64,000 bases of DNA. It comes from Prosopocoilus inquinatus. Taxonomy: Eukaryota > Arthropoda > Insecta > Coleoptera > Lucanidae. The position numbers were made by a program, and so were the translations under genes. Below the pieces are notes generated by a model, which had not been told where the DNA came from, did no database searches, and was given only the letters and a program-made list of their open reading frames with translations. Positions 33,810 through 47,588 of this stretch are shown in pieces. Within the stretch, counting starts at the first letter, position 1. Each line of letters opens with the position of its first letter. Location: NCBI GenBank assembly GCA_036172665.1, contig JAYKNF010000017.1, forward strand, positions 496,001 through 560,000. Direction: 5' to 3'.

Positions 33810-36800
33810 CGCTAATGCGTGTTGTTTCATTTAAAACTATTTCCAGCTTCTGCTGCGTCCGAGAACTTCGTATCTCACATCAGGGATACTGGAGTCCATC
33901 CAAACGTCAAATAACATGATAGACAAGTAAGGATTGATTAGATACAGCACAGGAACAACGCTAATGCGTGTTGTTTCGTTCAAAACTATTTCCAGCTCCT
34001 CCTGTGTCCGAAAACTTCGTTTCTCACATTAGAGTTACTGGAGTCCATCCAAACGTCAAATAACATGATAGATAAGTAAGGATCGATTAGATACATCACA
34101 GGAACAACGCTAATGCGTGTTGTTTCGTTTAAAACTATTTCCAGCTTCTGCTGCGTCCGAGAACTTCGTATCTCACATCAAAGTTATTGGAGTCCATCGA
34201 AACGCCAAATAACCTGATGGATGAGTAAGGATCGATTAGATACATCACAGGAACAACGCTAATGCGTGTTGTTTCGTTCAAAACTATTTCCAGCTTCTGC
34301 TGCATCCGAGAACTTCGTATCTCACATCAAAGTTATTGGAGTAAATCGAAACGCCAAATAACATGATGGATGAGTAAGGATCGATTAGATACATCACAGG
34401 ACAACGCTAATGCGTGTTGTTTCGTTTAAAACTATTTCCAGCTTCAGTTGCGTCCGAAAACTTCGTATCTCACTTCAGAGTTACTGGAGCCCATCCAAAC
34501 GTCAGATAACATGATAGATGAGTAAGGATCGATTAGGTACATCACAGGAACAACGCTAATGCGTGTTGTTTCGTTCAAAACTATTTCCAGCTTCTGCTGC
34601 GTCCGAAAATTTCGTGTCTCACATTAGAGTTACTGGAGTCCATCGAAACGTCAAATAACATAGTAGCTAAGTAAGGATCGATTAGATACATCACAGGAAC
34701 AACGCTAATACGTGTTGTTTCGTTTAAAACTATTTCCAGCTTCTGCTGCGTCCGAAAACTTCGTATCTCACTTCAGAGCTACTTGAGCCCATCCAAAAGC
34801 CAAATAACATGATAGATGAGTAAGGCTCGATTAGATACATCACAGGAACAACGCTAATGCGTGTTGTTTCGTTTAAAACTATTTCCAGCTTCTGCTGCGT
34901 CCGAGAACTTCGTATCTCACATCAGGGATACTGGAGTCCATCCAAACGTCAAATAACATGATAGACAAGTAAGGATTGATTAGATACAGCACAGGAACAA
35001 CGCTAATGCGTGTTGTTTCGTTCAAAACTATTTCCAGCTCCTCCTGTGTCCGAAGACTTCGTTTCTCACATTAGAGTTACTGGAGTCCATCCAAACGTCA
35101 AATAACATGATAGATAAGTAAGGATCGATTAGATACATCACAGGAACAACGCTAATGCGTGTTGTTTCGTTTAAAACTATTTCCAGCTTCTGCTGCGTCC
35201 GAGAACTTCGTATCTCACATCAAAGTTATTGGAGTCCATCGAAACGCCAAATAACCTGATGGATGAGTAAGGATCGATTAGATACATCACAGGAACAACG
35301 CTAATGCGTGTTGTTTCGTTCAAAACTATTTCCAGCTTCTGCTGCATCCGAGAACTTCGTATCTCACATCAAAGTTATTGGAGTAAATCGAAACGCCAAA
35401 TAACATGATGGATGAGTAAGGATCGATTAGATACATCACAGGACAACGCTAATGCGTGTTGTTTCGTTTAAAACTATTTCCAGCCCCTGCTGCGTCCGAA
35501 AACTTCGTATCTCACTTCAGAGTTACTGGAGCCCATCCAAACGTCAGATAACATGATAGATGAGTAAGGATCGATTAGGTACATCACAGGAACAACGCTA
35601 ATGCGTGTTGTTTCGTTCAAAACTATTTCCAGCTTCTGCTGCGTCCGAAAATTTCGTGTCTCACATTAGAGTTACTGGAGTCCATCGAAACGTCAAATAA
35701 CATAGTAGCTAAGTAAGGATCGATTAGATACATCACAGGAACAACGCTAATACGTGTTGTTTCGTTTAAAACTATTTCCAGCTTCTGCTGCGTCCGAAAA
35801 CTTCGTATCTCACTTCAGAGTTGCTGGAGCCCATCCAAACGTCAAATAACATGATAGATGAGTAAGGATCGATTAGGTACATCACAGGAACAACGCTAAT
35901 GCGTGTTGTTTCGTTCAAAACTATTTCCAGCTTCTGCTGCGTCCGAAAATTTCGTGTCTCACATTAGAGTTACTGGAGTCCATCGAAACGTCAAATAACA
36001 TAGTAGCTAAGTAAGGATCGATTAGATACATCACAGGAACAACGCTAATACGTGTTGTTTCGTTTAAAACTATTTCCAGCTTCTGCTGCGTCCGAAAACT
36101 TCGTATCTCACTTCAGAGTTTCTGGAGCCCATCCAAACGTCAGATAACATGATAGACGAGTAAGGATCGATTAGATACATCACAGGAACAACGCTAATGC
36201 GTGTTGTTTCGTTTAAAACTATTTCCAGCTTCTGCTGCGTCCGAGAACTTCGTATCTCACATCAGGGATACTGGAGTCCATCCAAACGTCAAATAACATG
36301 ATAGATAAGTAAGGATCGATTATATACAGCACAGGAACAACGCTAATACGTGTTGTTTCGTTCAAAACTATTTCCAGCTTCTGCTGCGTCCGAAAACTTT
36401 GTATCTCACATCAGAGTTACTGGAGTCCATCCAAACTTCAAATAACATGATAGATGAGTAAGGATCGATTAGATACATCACAGGAACAACGCTAATGCGT
36501 GTTGTTTCGTTTAAAACTATTTCCAGCTTCTGCTGCGTCCGAGAACTTCGTATCTCACATCAAAGTTATTGGAGTCCATCGAAACGCCAAATAACCTGAT
36601 GGATGAGTAAGGATCGATTAGATACATCACAGGAATAACGCTAATGCGTGTTGTTTCGTTTAAAACTATTTCCAGCTTCTGCTGCGTCCGAAAATTTCGT
36701 GTCTCACATTAGAGTTACTGGAGTCCATCGAAACGTCAAATAACATGATAGATGAGTAAGGATCGATTAGATACATCACAGGAACAACGCTAATGCGTAT

Positions 36801-39245
36801 TGTTTCGTTTAAAACTATTTCCAGCTCCTCCTGTGTCAGAAAACTTCGTATCTCACATTAGAGTTTCTGGAGTCCATCCAAACGTCAAATAACATGATAG
36901 ATAAGTAAGGATCGATTAGATACAGGACAGGAACAACGCTAATGCGTGTTGTTTCGTTTAAAACTATTTCCAGCTTCAGTTGCGTCCGAAAACTTCGTAT
37001 CTCACTTCAGAGTTACTGGAGCTCATCCAAACGTCAAATAACATGATAGATGAGTAAGGATCGATTAGATACATCACAGGAACAACGCTAATGCGTGTTG
37101 TTTCGTTTAAAACTATTTCCAGCTTCTGCTGCGTCCGAGAACTTCGTATCTCACATCAGAGTTACTAGAGTCCATCGAAACGTCAAATAACATGATAGAT
37201 GAGTAAGGATCGATTAGATACATCACAGGAAAAACGCTAATGCGTATTGTTTCGTTTAAAACTATTTCCAGCTCCTCCTGTGTCCGAAAACTTCGTATCT
37301 CACATTAGAGTTACTGGAGTCCATCCAAACGTCAAATAACATGATAGATGAGTAAGGATCGATTAGATACAGCACAGGAACAACGTTAATGCGTGTTGTT
37401 TCGTTTAAAACTATTTCCAGCTTCAGTTGCGTCCGAAAACTTCGTATATTACTTCAGAGTTACTGGAGCCCATCCAAACGTCAAATAACATGATAGATGA
37501 GTAAGGATCGATTAGGTACATCACAGGAACAACGATAATGCGTGTTGTTTCGTTTAAAACTATTTCCAGCTCCTGCTGCGTCCGAAAACTTCGTATCTCA
37601 CTTCAGATATTCTGGAGCACATCCAAACGTCAAATAACATGATAGACGAGTAAGGATCGATTAGATACAGCACAGGAACAACGCTAATGCGTGTTGTTTC
37701 GTTCAAAACTATTTCCAGCTTCTGCTGCGTCCGAGAACTTCGTATCTCACATCAAAGTTATTGGAGTAAATCGAAACGCCAAATAACATGATGGATGAGT
37801 AAGGATCGATTAGATACATCACAGGAACAACGCTAATGCGTGTTGTTTCGTTCAAAACTATTTCCAGCTTCTGCTGCGTCCGAGAACTTCGTATCTCACA
37901 TCAAAGTTATTGGAGTAAATCGAAACGCCAAATAACATGATGGATGAGTAAGGATCGATTAGATACATCACAGGACAATGCTAATGCGTGTTGTTTCGTT
38001 TAAAACTATTTCCAGCCCCTGCTGCGTCCGAAAACTTCGTATCTCACTTCAGAGTTACTGGAGCCCATCCAAACGTCAGATAACATGATAGATGAGTAAG
38101 GATCGATTAGGTACATCACAGGAACAACGCTAATGCGTGTTGTTTCGTTCAAAACTATTTCCAGCTTCTGCTGCGTCCGAAAATTTCGTGTCTCACATTA
38201 GAGTTACTGGAGTCCATCGAAACGTCAAATAACATAGTAGCTAAGTAAGGATCGATTAGATACATCACAGGAACAACGCTAGTACGTGTTGTTTCGTTTA
38301 AAACTATTTCCAGCTTCTGCTGCGTCCGAGAACTTCGTATCTTACATCAGGGATACTGGAGTCCATCCAAACGTCAAATAACATGATAGATAAGTAAGGA
38401 TCGATTAGATACAGCACAGGAACAACGCTAATACGTGTTGTTTCGTTTAAAACTATTTCCAGCCCCTGCTGCGTCCGAAAACTTCGTATCTCACTTCAGA
38501 GTTACTGGAGCCCATCCAAACGTCAAATAACATGATAGATGAGTAAGGATCGATTAGGTACATCACAGGAACAACGCTAATGCGTGTTGTTTCGTTCAAA
38601 ACTATTTCCAGCTTCTGCTGCGTCCGAAAATTTCGTGTCTCACATTAGAGTTACTGGAGTCCATCGAAACGTCAAATAACATAGTAGCTAAGTAAGGATC
38701 GATTAGATACATCACAGGAACAACGCTAATACGTGTTGTTTCGTTTAAAACTATTTCCAGCTTCTGCTGCGTCCGAGAACTTCGTATCTCACTTCAGAGT
38801 TGCTGGAGCCCATCCAAACGTCAAATAACATGATAGATAAGTAAGGATCGATTAGATACATCACAGGAACAACGCTAATGCGTGTTGTTTCATTTAAAAC
38901 TATTTCCAGCTTCTACTGCGTCCGAGAACTTCGTATCTCACATCAGAGTTACTAGAGTCCATCGAAACGTCAAATAACATGATAGATAAGTAAGGATCGA
39001 TTAGATACATCACAGGAACAACGCTAGTACGTGTTGTTTCGTTTAAAACTATTTCCAGCTTCTGCTGCGTCCGAAAACTTCGTATCTCACTTCAGAGCTA
39101 CTTGAGCCCATCCAAAAGCCAAATAACATGATAGATGAGTAAGGCTCGATTAGATACATCACAGGAACAACGCTAATGCGTGTTGTTTCATTTAAAACTA
39201 TTTCCAGCTTCTGCTGCGTCCGAGAACTTCGTATCTCACATCAGG
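33666..39245. repeat. Long duplicated block, left copy (offset 6,482 bp)
   Basis: About 37 monomers that recur at 40148-45727. Shared unusual features at exactly 6,482-bp spacing include U with tgtttcgttt (34852 and 41334), P/B hybrids (36043 and 42525) and N starting tgctaatg (37979 and 44461). The left copy ends at the truncated monomer, and its right partner continues into a normal U. One visible private change is cgaagacttcg near 35051. Confidence 0.85.
36043..36191 (+). repeat. P/B hybrid monomer
   Basis: It has the P front (agcttctgctgcg) and the B body (gagtttctggagccc, cagataac, gatagacgag). A second copy at 42525 is part of the 6,482-bp-offset duplication. Confidence 0.78.
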
Positions 39246-42200
39246 ACAACGCTAATGCGTGTTGTTTCGTTTAAAACTATTTCCAGCTTCAGTTGCGTCC
39301 GAAAACTTCGTATCTCACTTCAGAGTTACTGGAGCCCATCCAAACGTCAGATAACATGATAGATGAGTAAGGATCGATTAGGTACATCACAGGAACAACG
39401 CTAATGCGTGTTGTTTCGTTCAAAACTATTTCCAGCTCCTCCTGTGTCCGAAAACTTCGTTTCTCACATTAGAGTTACTGGAGTCCATCCAAACTTCAAA
39501 TAACATGATAGATGAGTAAGGATCGATTAGATACATCACAGGACAACGCTAATGCGTGTTGTTTCGTTTAAAACTATTTCCAGCCCCTGCTGCGTGCGAA
39601 AACTTCGTATCTCACTTCAGAGTTACTGGAGCCCATCCAAACGTCAGATAACATGATAGATGAGTAAGGATCGATTAGGTACATCACAGGAACAACGCTA
39701 ATGCGTGTTGTTTCGTTCAAAACTATTTCCAGCTTCTGCTGCGTCCGAAAATTTCGTGTCTCACATTAGAGTTACTGGAGTCCATCGAAACGTCAAATAA
39801 CATAGTAGCTAAGTAAGGATCGATTAGATACATCACAGGAACAACGCTAATACGTGTTGTTTCGTTTAAAACTATTTCCAGCTTCTGCTGCGTCCGAAAA
39901 CTTCGTATCTCACTTCAGAGTTGCTGGAGCCCATCCAAACGTCAAATAACATGATAGATAAGTAAGGATCGATTAGATACATCACAGGAACAACGCTAAT
40001 GCGTGTTGTTTCATTTAAAACTATTTCCAGCTTCTACTGCGTCCGAGAACTTCGTATCTCACATCAGAGTTACTAGAGTCCATCGAAACGTCAAATAACA
40101 TGATAGATAAGTAAGGATCGATTAGATACATCACAGGAACAACGCTAGTACGTGTTGTTTCGTTTAAAACTATTTCCAGCTTCTGCTGCGTCCGAAAACT
40201 TCGTATCTCACTTCAGAGCTACTTGAGCCCATCCAAAAGCCAAATAACATGATAGATGAGTAAGGCTCGATTAGATACATCACAGGAACAACGCTAATGC
40301 GTGTTGTTTCATTTAAAACTATTTCCAGCTTCTGCTGCGTCCGAGAACTTCGTATCTCACATCAGGGATACTGGAGTCCATCCAAACGTCAAATAACATG
40401 ATAGACAAGTAAGGATTGATTAGATACAGCACAGGAACAACGCTAATGCGTGTTGTTTCGTTCAAAACTATTTCCAGCTCCTCCTGTGTCCGAAAACTTC
40501 GTTTCTCACATTAGAGTTACTGGAGTCCATCCAAACGTCAAATAACATGATAGATAAGTAAGGATCGATTAGATACATCACAGGAACAACGCTAATGCGT
40601 GTTGTTTCGTTTAAAACTATTTCCAGCTTCTGCTGCGTCCGAGAACTTCGTATCTCACATCAAAGTTATTGGAGTCCATCGAAACGCCAAATAACCTGAT
40701 GGATGAGTAAGGATCGATTAGATACATCACAGGAACAACGCTAATGCGTGTTGTTTCGTTCAAAACTATTTCCAGCTTCTGCTGCATCCGAGAACTTCGT
40801 ATCTCACATCAAAGTTATTGGAGTAAATCGAAACGCCAAATAACATGATGGATGAGTAAGGATCGATTAGATACATCACAGGACAACGCTAATGCGTGTT
40901 GTTTCGTTTAAAACTATTTCCAGCTTCAGTTGCGTCCGAAAACTTCGTATCTCACTTCAGAGTTACTGGAGCCCATCCAAACGTCAGATAACATGATAGA
41001 TGAGTAAGGATCGATTAGGTACATCACAGGAACAACGCTAATGCGTGTTGTTTCGTTCAAAACTATTTCCAGCTTCTGCTGCGTCCGAAAATTTCGTGTC
41101 TCACATTAGAGTTACTGGAGTCCATCGAAACGTCAAATAACATAGTAGCTAAGTAAGGATCGATTAGATACATCACAGGAACAACGCTAATACGTGTTGT
41201 TTCGTTTAAAACTATTTCCAGCTTCTGCTGCGTCCGAAAACTTCGTATCTCACTTCAGAGCTACTTGAGCCCATCCAAAAGCCAAATAACATGATAGATG
41301 AGTAAGGCTCGATTAGATACATCACAGGAACAACGCTAATGCGTGTTGTTTCGTTTAAAACTATTTCCAGCTTCTGCTGCGTCCGAGAACTTCGTATCTC
41401 ACATCAGGGATACTGGAGTCCATCCAAACGTCAAATAACATGATAGACAAGTAAGGATTGATTAGATACAGCACAGGAACAACGCTAATGCGTGTTGTTT
41501 CGTTCAAAACTATTTCCAGCTCCTCCTGTGTCCGAAAACTTCGTTTCTCACATTAGAGTTACTGGAGTCCATCCAAACGTCAAATAACATGATAGATAAG
41601 TAAGGATCGATTAGATACATCACAGGAACAACGCTAATGCTTGTTGTTTCGTTTAAAACTATTTCCAGCTTCTGCTGCGTCCGAGAACTTCGTATCTCAC
41701 ATCAAAGTTATTGGAGTCCATCGAAACGCCAAATAACCTGATGGATGAGTAAGGATCGATTAGATACATCACAGGAACAACGCTAATGCGTGTTGTTTCG
41801 TTCAAAACTATTTCCAGCTTCTGCTGCATCCGAGAACTTCGTATCTCACATCAAAGTTATTGGAGTAAATCGAAACGCCAAATAACATGATGGATGAGTA
41901 AGGATCGATTAGATACATCACAGGACAACGCTAATGCGTGTTGTTTCGTTTAAAACTATTTCCAGCCCCTGCTGCGTCCGAAAACTTCGTATCTCACTTC
42001 AGAGTTACTGGAGCCCATCCAAACGTCAGATAACATGATAGATGAGTAAGGATCGATTAGGTACATCACAGGAACAACGCTAATGCGTGTTGTTTCGTTC
42101 AAAACTATTTCCAGCTTCTGCTGCGTCCGAAAATTTCGTGTCTCACATTAGAGTTACTGGAGTCCATCGAAACGTCAAATAACATAGTAGCTAAGTAAGG

Positions 42201-44014
42201 ATCGATTAGATACATCACAGGAACAACGCTAATACGTGTTGTTTCGTTTAAAACTATTTCCAGCTTCTGCTGCGTCCGAAAACTTCGTATCTCACTTCAG
42301 AGTTGCTGGAGCCCATCCAAACGTCAAATAACATGATAGATGAGTAAGGATCGATTAGGTACATCACAGGAACAACGCTAATGCGTGTTGTTTCGTTCAA
42401 AACTATTTCCAGCTTCTGCTGCGTCCGAAAATTTCGTGTCTCACATTAGAGTTACTGGAGTCCATCGAAACGTCAAATAACATAGTAGCTAAGTAAGGAT
42501 CGATTAGATACATCACAGGAACAACGCTAATACGTGTTGTTTCGTTTAAAACTATTTCCAGCTTCTGCTGCGTCCGAAAACTTCGTATCTCACTTCAGAG
42601 TTTCTGGAGCCCATCCAAACGTCAGATAACATGATAGACGAGTAAGGATCGATTAGATACATCACAGGAACAACGCTAATGCGTGTTGTTTCGTTTAAAA
42701 CTATTTCCAGCTTCTGCTGCGTCCGAGAACTTCGTATCTCACATCAGGGATACTGGAGTCCATCCAAACGTCAAATAACATGATAGATAAGTAAGGATCG
42801 ATTATATACAGCACAGGAACAACGCTAATACGTGTTGTTTCGTTCAAAACTATTTCCAGCTTCTGCTGCGTCCGAAAACTTTGTATCTCACATCAGAGTT
42901 ACTGGAGTCCATCCAAACTTCAAATAACATGATAGATGAGTAAGGATCGATTAGATACATCACAGGAACAACGCTAATGCGTGTTGTTTCGTTTAAAACT
43001 ATTTCCAGCTTCTGCTGCGTCCGAGAACTTCGTATCTCACATCAAAGTTATTGGAGTCCATCGAAACGCCAAATAACCTGATGGATGAGTAAGGATCGAT
43101 TAGATACATCACAGGAATAACGCTAATGCGTGTTGTTTCGTTTAAAACTATTTCCAGCTTCTGCTGCGTCCGAAAATTTCGTGTCTCACATTAGAGTTAC
43201 TGGAGTCCATCGAAACGTCAAATAACATGATAGATGAGTAAGGATCGATTAGATACATCACAGGAACAACGCTAATGCGTATTGTTTCGTTTAAAACTAT
43301 TTCCAGCTCCTCCTGTGTCAGAAAACTTCGTATCTCACATTAGAGTTTCTGGAGTCCATCCAAACGTCAAATAACATGATAGATAAGTAAGGATCGATTA
43401 GATACAGGACAGGAACAACGCTAATGCGTGTTGTTTCGTTTAAAACTATTTCCAGCTTCAGTTGCGTCCGAAAACTTCGTATCTCACTTCAGAGTTACTG
43501 GAGCTCATCCAAACGTCAAATAACATGATAGATGAGTAAGGATCGATTAGATACATCACAGGAACAACGCTAATGCGTGTTGTTTCGTTTAAAACTATTT
43601 CCAGCTTCTGCTGCGTCCGAGAACTTCGTATCTCACATCAGAGTTACTAGAGTCCATCGAAACGTCAAATAACATGATAGATGAGTAAGGATCGATTAGA
43701 TACATCACAGGAAAAACGCTAATGCGTATTGTTTCGTTTAAAACTATTTCCAGCTCCTCCTGTGTCCGAAAACTTCGTATCTCACATTAGAGTTACTGGA
43801 GTCCATCCAAACGTCAAATAACATGATAGATGAGTAAGGATCGATTAGATACAGCACAGGAACAACGTTAATGCGTGTTGTTTCGTTTAAAACTATTTCC
43901 AGCTTCAGTTGCGTCCGAAAACTTCGTATATTACTTCAGAGTTACTGGAGCCCATCCAAACGTCAAATAACATGATAGATGAGTAAGGATCGATTAGGTA
44001 CATCACAGGAACAA
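37533..44014. repeat. HOR unit 9, 43 full monomers plus one truncated (6,482 bp)
   Basis: Order with starts: L 37533, M 37682, M 37831, N 37979, A 38128, Q 38277, R 38426, A 38575, P2 38724, S 38873, T 39022, truncated U 39171-39249, H/N 39250, V/D 39399 (148 bp), N 39547, A 39696, P2 39845, S 39994, T 40143, U 40292, V 40441, E 40590, M2 40739, H/N 40887, A 41036, P/T 41185, U 41334, V 41483, E 41632, M2 41781, N 41929, A 42078, P 42227, A 42376, P/B 42525, C 42674, D 42823, E 42972, F 43121, G 43270, H 43419, I 43568, J 43717, K 43866. It looks like two partial units fused through 39245-39546. Confidence 0.86.
39171..39249 (+). repeat. Truncated 79-bp U monomer, deletion junction at 39246
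   Basis: This is the only monomer that is not 148-150 bp. It starts as U (tgtttcattt, gagaacttcg, cacatcagg) and jumps at 39246 straight into acaacgctaatgcg, the entry to an H/N monomer. In the intact order T U V E M2 H/N, the distance from U start to H/N start is 595 bp (40292 to 40887); here it is 79, so 516 bp were lost. The two ends share cagg (catcagg in U, catcacagg at the M2 end), which suggests microhomology or out-of-register pairing. Confidence 0.88.
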
Positions 44015-45727
44015 CGATAATGCGTGTTGTTTCGTTTAAAACTATTTCCAGCTCCTGCTGCGTCCGAAAACTTCGTATCTCACTTCAGATATTCTGGAGC
44101 ACATCCAAACGTCAAATAACATGATAGACGAGTAAGGATCGATTAGATACAGCACAGGAACAACGCTAATGCGTGTTGTTTCGTTCAAAACTATTTCCAG
44201 CTTCTGCTGCGTCCGAGAACTTCGTATCTCACATCAAAGTTATTGGAGTAAATCGAAACGCCAAATAACATGATGGATGAGTAAGGATCGATTAGATACA
44301 TCACAGGAACAACGCTAATGCGTGTTGTTTCGTTCAAAACTATTTCCAGCTTCTGCTGCGTCCGAGAACTTCGTATCTCACATCAAAGTTATTGGAGTAA
44401 ATCGAAACGCCAAATAACATGATGGATGAGTAAGGATCGATTAGATACATCACAGGACAATGCTAATGCGTGTTGTTTCGTTTAAAACTATTTCCAGCCC
44501 CTGCTGCGTCCGAAAACTTCGTATCTCACTTCAGAGTTACTGGAGCCCATCCAAACGTCAGATAACATGATAGATGAGTAAGGATCGATTAGGTACATCA
44601 CAGGAACAACGCTAATGCGTGTTGTTTCGTTCAAAACTATTTCCAGCTTCTGCTGCGTCCGAAAATTTCGTGTCTCACATTAGAGTTACTGGAGTCCATC
44701 GAAACGTCAAATAACATAGTAGCTAAGTAAGGATCGATTAGATACATCACAGGAACAACGCTAGTACGTGTTGTTTCGTTTAAAACTATTTCCAGCTTCT
44801 GCTGCGTCCGAGAACTTCGTATCTTACATCAGGGATACTGGAGTCCATCCAAACGTCAAATAACATGATAGATAAGTAAGGATCGATTAGATACAGCACA
44901 GGAACAACGCTAATACGTGTTGTTTCGTTTAAAACTATTTCCAGCCCCTGCTGCGTCCGAAAACTTCGTATCACACTTCAGAGTTACTGGAGCCCATCCA
45001 AACGTCAAATAACATGATAGATGAGTAAGGATCGATTAGGTACATCACAGGAACAACGCTAATGCGTGTTGTTTCGTTCAAAACTATTTCCAGCTTCTGC
45101 TGCGTCCGAAAATTTCGTGTCTCACATTAGAGTTACTGGAGTCCATCGAAACGTCAAATAACATAGTAGCTAAGTAAGGATCGATTAGATACATCACAGG
45201 AACAACGCTAATACGTGTTGTTTCGTTTAAAACTATTTCCAGCTTCTGCTGCGTCCGAGAACTTCGTATCTCACTTCAGAGTTGCTGGAGCCCATCCAAA
45301 CGTCAAATAACATGATAGATAAGTAAGGATCGATTAGATACATCACAGGAACAACGCTAATGCGTGTTGTTTCATTTAAAACTATTTCCAGCTTCTACTG
45401 CGTCCGAGAACTTCGTATCTCACATCAGAGTTACTAGAGTCCATCGAAACGTCAAATAACATGATAGATAAGTAAGGATCGATTAGATACATCACAGGAA
45501 CAACGCTAGTACGTGTTGTTTCGTTTAAAACTATTTCCAGCTTCTGCTGCGTCCGAAAACTTCGTATCTCACTTCAGAGCTACTTGAGCCCATCCAAAAG
45601 CCAAATAACATGATAGATGAGTAAGGCTCGATTAGATACATCACAGGAACAACGCTAATGCGTGTTGTTTCATTTAAAACTATTTCCAGCTTCTGCTGCG
45701 TCCGAGAACTTCGTATCTCACATCAGG
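40148..45727. repeat. Long duplicated block, right copy (offset 6,482 bp)
   Basis: Partner of 33666-39245. Private changes visible here: gcttgttg at the start of the E at 41632, and tatcacacttc in the R at 44908. The U at 45653 is intact where the left copy breaks off at 39246, so the truncation post-dates the duplication or occurred at its junction. Confidence 0.85.
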
Positions 45728-47588
45728 GATACTGGAGTCCATCCAAACGTCAAATAACATGATAGACAAGTAAGGATTGATTAGATACAGCACAGGAACA
45801 ACGCTAATGCGTGTTGTTTCGTTCAAAACTATTTCCAGCTCCTCCTGTGTCCGAAAACTTCGTTTCTCACATTAGAGTTACTGGAGTCCATCCAAACGTC
45901 AAATAACATGATAGATAAGTAAGGATCGATTAGATACATCACAGGAACAACGCTAATGCGTGTTGTTTCGTTTAAAACTATTTCCAGCTTCTGCTGCGTC
46001 CGAGAACTTCGTATCTCACATCAAAATTATTGGAGTCCATCGAAACGCCAAATAACCTGATGTATGAGTAAGGATCGATTAGATACATCACAGGAACAAC
46101 GCTAATGCGTGTTGTTTCGTTCAAAACTATTTCCAGCTTCTGCTGCATCCGAGAACTTCGTATCTCACATCAAAGTTATTGGAGTAAATCGAAACGCCAA
46201 ATAACATGATGGATGAGTAAGGATCGATTAGATACATCACAGGACAACGCTAATGCGTGTTGTTTCGTTTAAAACTATTTCCAGCTTCAGTTGCGTCCGA
46301 AAACTTCGTATCTCACTTCAGAGTTACTGGAGCCCATCCAAACGTCAGATAACATGACAGATGAGTAAGGATCGATTAGGTACATCACAGGAACAACGCT
46401 AATGCGTGTTGTTTCGTTCAAAACTATTTCCAGCTCCTCCTGTGTCCGAAAACTTCGTTTCTCACATTAGAGTTACTGGAGTCCATCCAAACTTCAAATA
46501 ACATGATAGATGAGTAAGGATCGATTAGATACATCACAGGAACAACGCTAATGCGTGTTGTTTCGTTTAAAACTATTTCCAGCTTCTGCTGCGTCCGAGA
46601 ACTTCGTATCTCACATCAAAGTTATTGGAGTCCATCGAAACGCCAAATAACCTGATGGATGAGTAAGGATCGATTAGATACATCACAGGAATAACGCTAA
46701 TGCGTGTTGTTTCGTTTAAAACTATTTCCAGCTTCTGCTGCGTCCGAAAATTTCGTGTCTCACATTAGAGTTACTGGAGTCCATCGAAACGTCAAATAAC
46801 ATGATAGATGAGTAAGGATCGATTAGATACATCACAGGAACAACGCTAATGCGTATTGTTTCGTTTAAAACTATTTCCAGCTCCTCCTGTGTCAGAAAAC
46901 TTCGTATCTCACATTAGAGTTTCTGGAGTCCATCCAAACGTCAAATAACATGATAGATAAGTAAGGATCGATTAGATACAGGACAGGAACAACGCTAATG
47001 CGTGTTGTTTCGTTTAAAACTATTTCCAGCTTCAGTTGCGTCCGAAAACTTCGTATCTCACTTCAGAGTTACTGGAGCTCATCCAAACGTCAAATAACAT
47101 GATAGATGAGTAAGGATCGATTAGATACATCACAGGAACAACGCTAATGCGTGTTGTTTCGTTTAAAACTATTTCCAGCTTCTGCTGCGTCCGAGAACTT
47201 CGTATCTCACATCAGAGTTACTAGAGTCCATCGAAACGTCAAATAACATGATAGATGAGTAAGGATCGATTAGATACATCACAGGAAAAACGCTAATGCG
47301 TATTGTTTCGTTTAAAACTATTTCCAGCTCCTCCTGTGTCCGAAAACTTCGTATCTCACATTAGAGTTACTGGAGTCCATCCAAACGTCAAATAACATGA
47401 TAGATGAGTAAGGATCGATTAGATACAGCACAGGAACAACGTTAATGCGTGTTGTTTCGTTTAAAACTATTTCCAGCTTCAGTTGCGTCCGAAAACTTCG
47501 TATATTACTTCAGAGTTACTGGAGCCCATCCAAACGTCAAATAACATGATAGATGAGTAAGGATCGATTAGGTACATCACAGGAACAA
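44015..47588. repeat. HOR unit 10, 24 monomers (3,574 bp)
   Basis: Order with starts: L 44015, M 44164, M 44313, N 44461, A 44610, Q 44759, R 44908, A 45057, P2 45206, S 45355, T 45504, U 45653, V 45802, E 45951, M2 46100, H/N 46248, V/D 46397, E 46546, F 46695, G 46844, H 46993, I 47142, J 47291, K 47440. It lacks P A after the first A, as does the front of unit 9. R reads tatcacacttc, which on the minus strand makes a chance GTG codon. Confidence 0.87.

Larger units (their letters stand above)
32917..37532. repeat. HOR unit 8, rearranged 31-mer (4,616 bp)
   Basis: Order with starts: L 32917, M 33066, M 33215, N 33363, A 33512, P/T 33661, U 33810, V 33959, E 34108, M2 34257, H/N 34405, A 34554, P/T 34703, U 34852, V 35001, E 35150, M2 35299, N 35447, A 35596, P 35745, A 35894, P/B 36043, C 36192, D 36341, E 36490, F 36639, G 36788, H 36937, I 37086, J 37235, K 37384. 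Its length equals the canonical unit only by coincidence: Q R A P2 S are missing and the U V E M2 block is doubled. Confidence 0.87.

Noticed and set aside
44786..44974. 62-codon open frame on the minus strand as a gene
   Set aside because: It starts at a chance GTG made by one substitution (tatcacacttc) in an R monomer and ends at the stop present in each monomer. It is purely repeat-derived.
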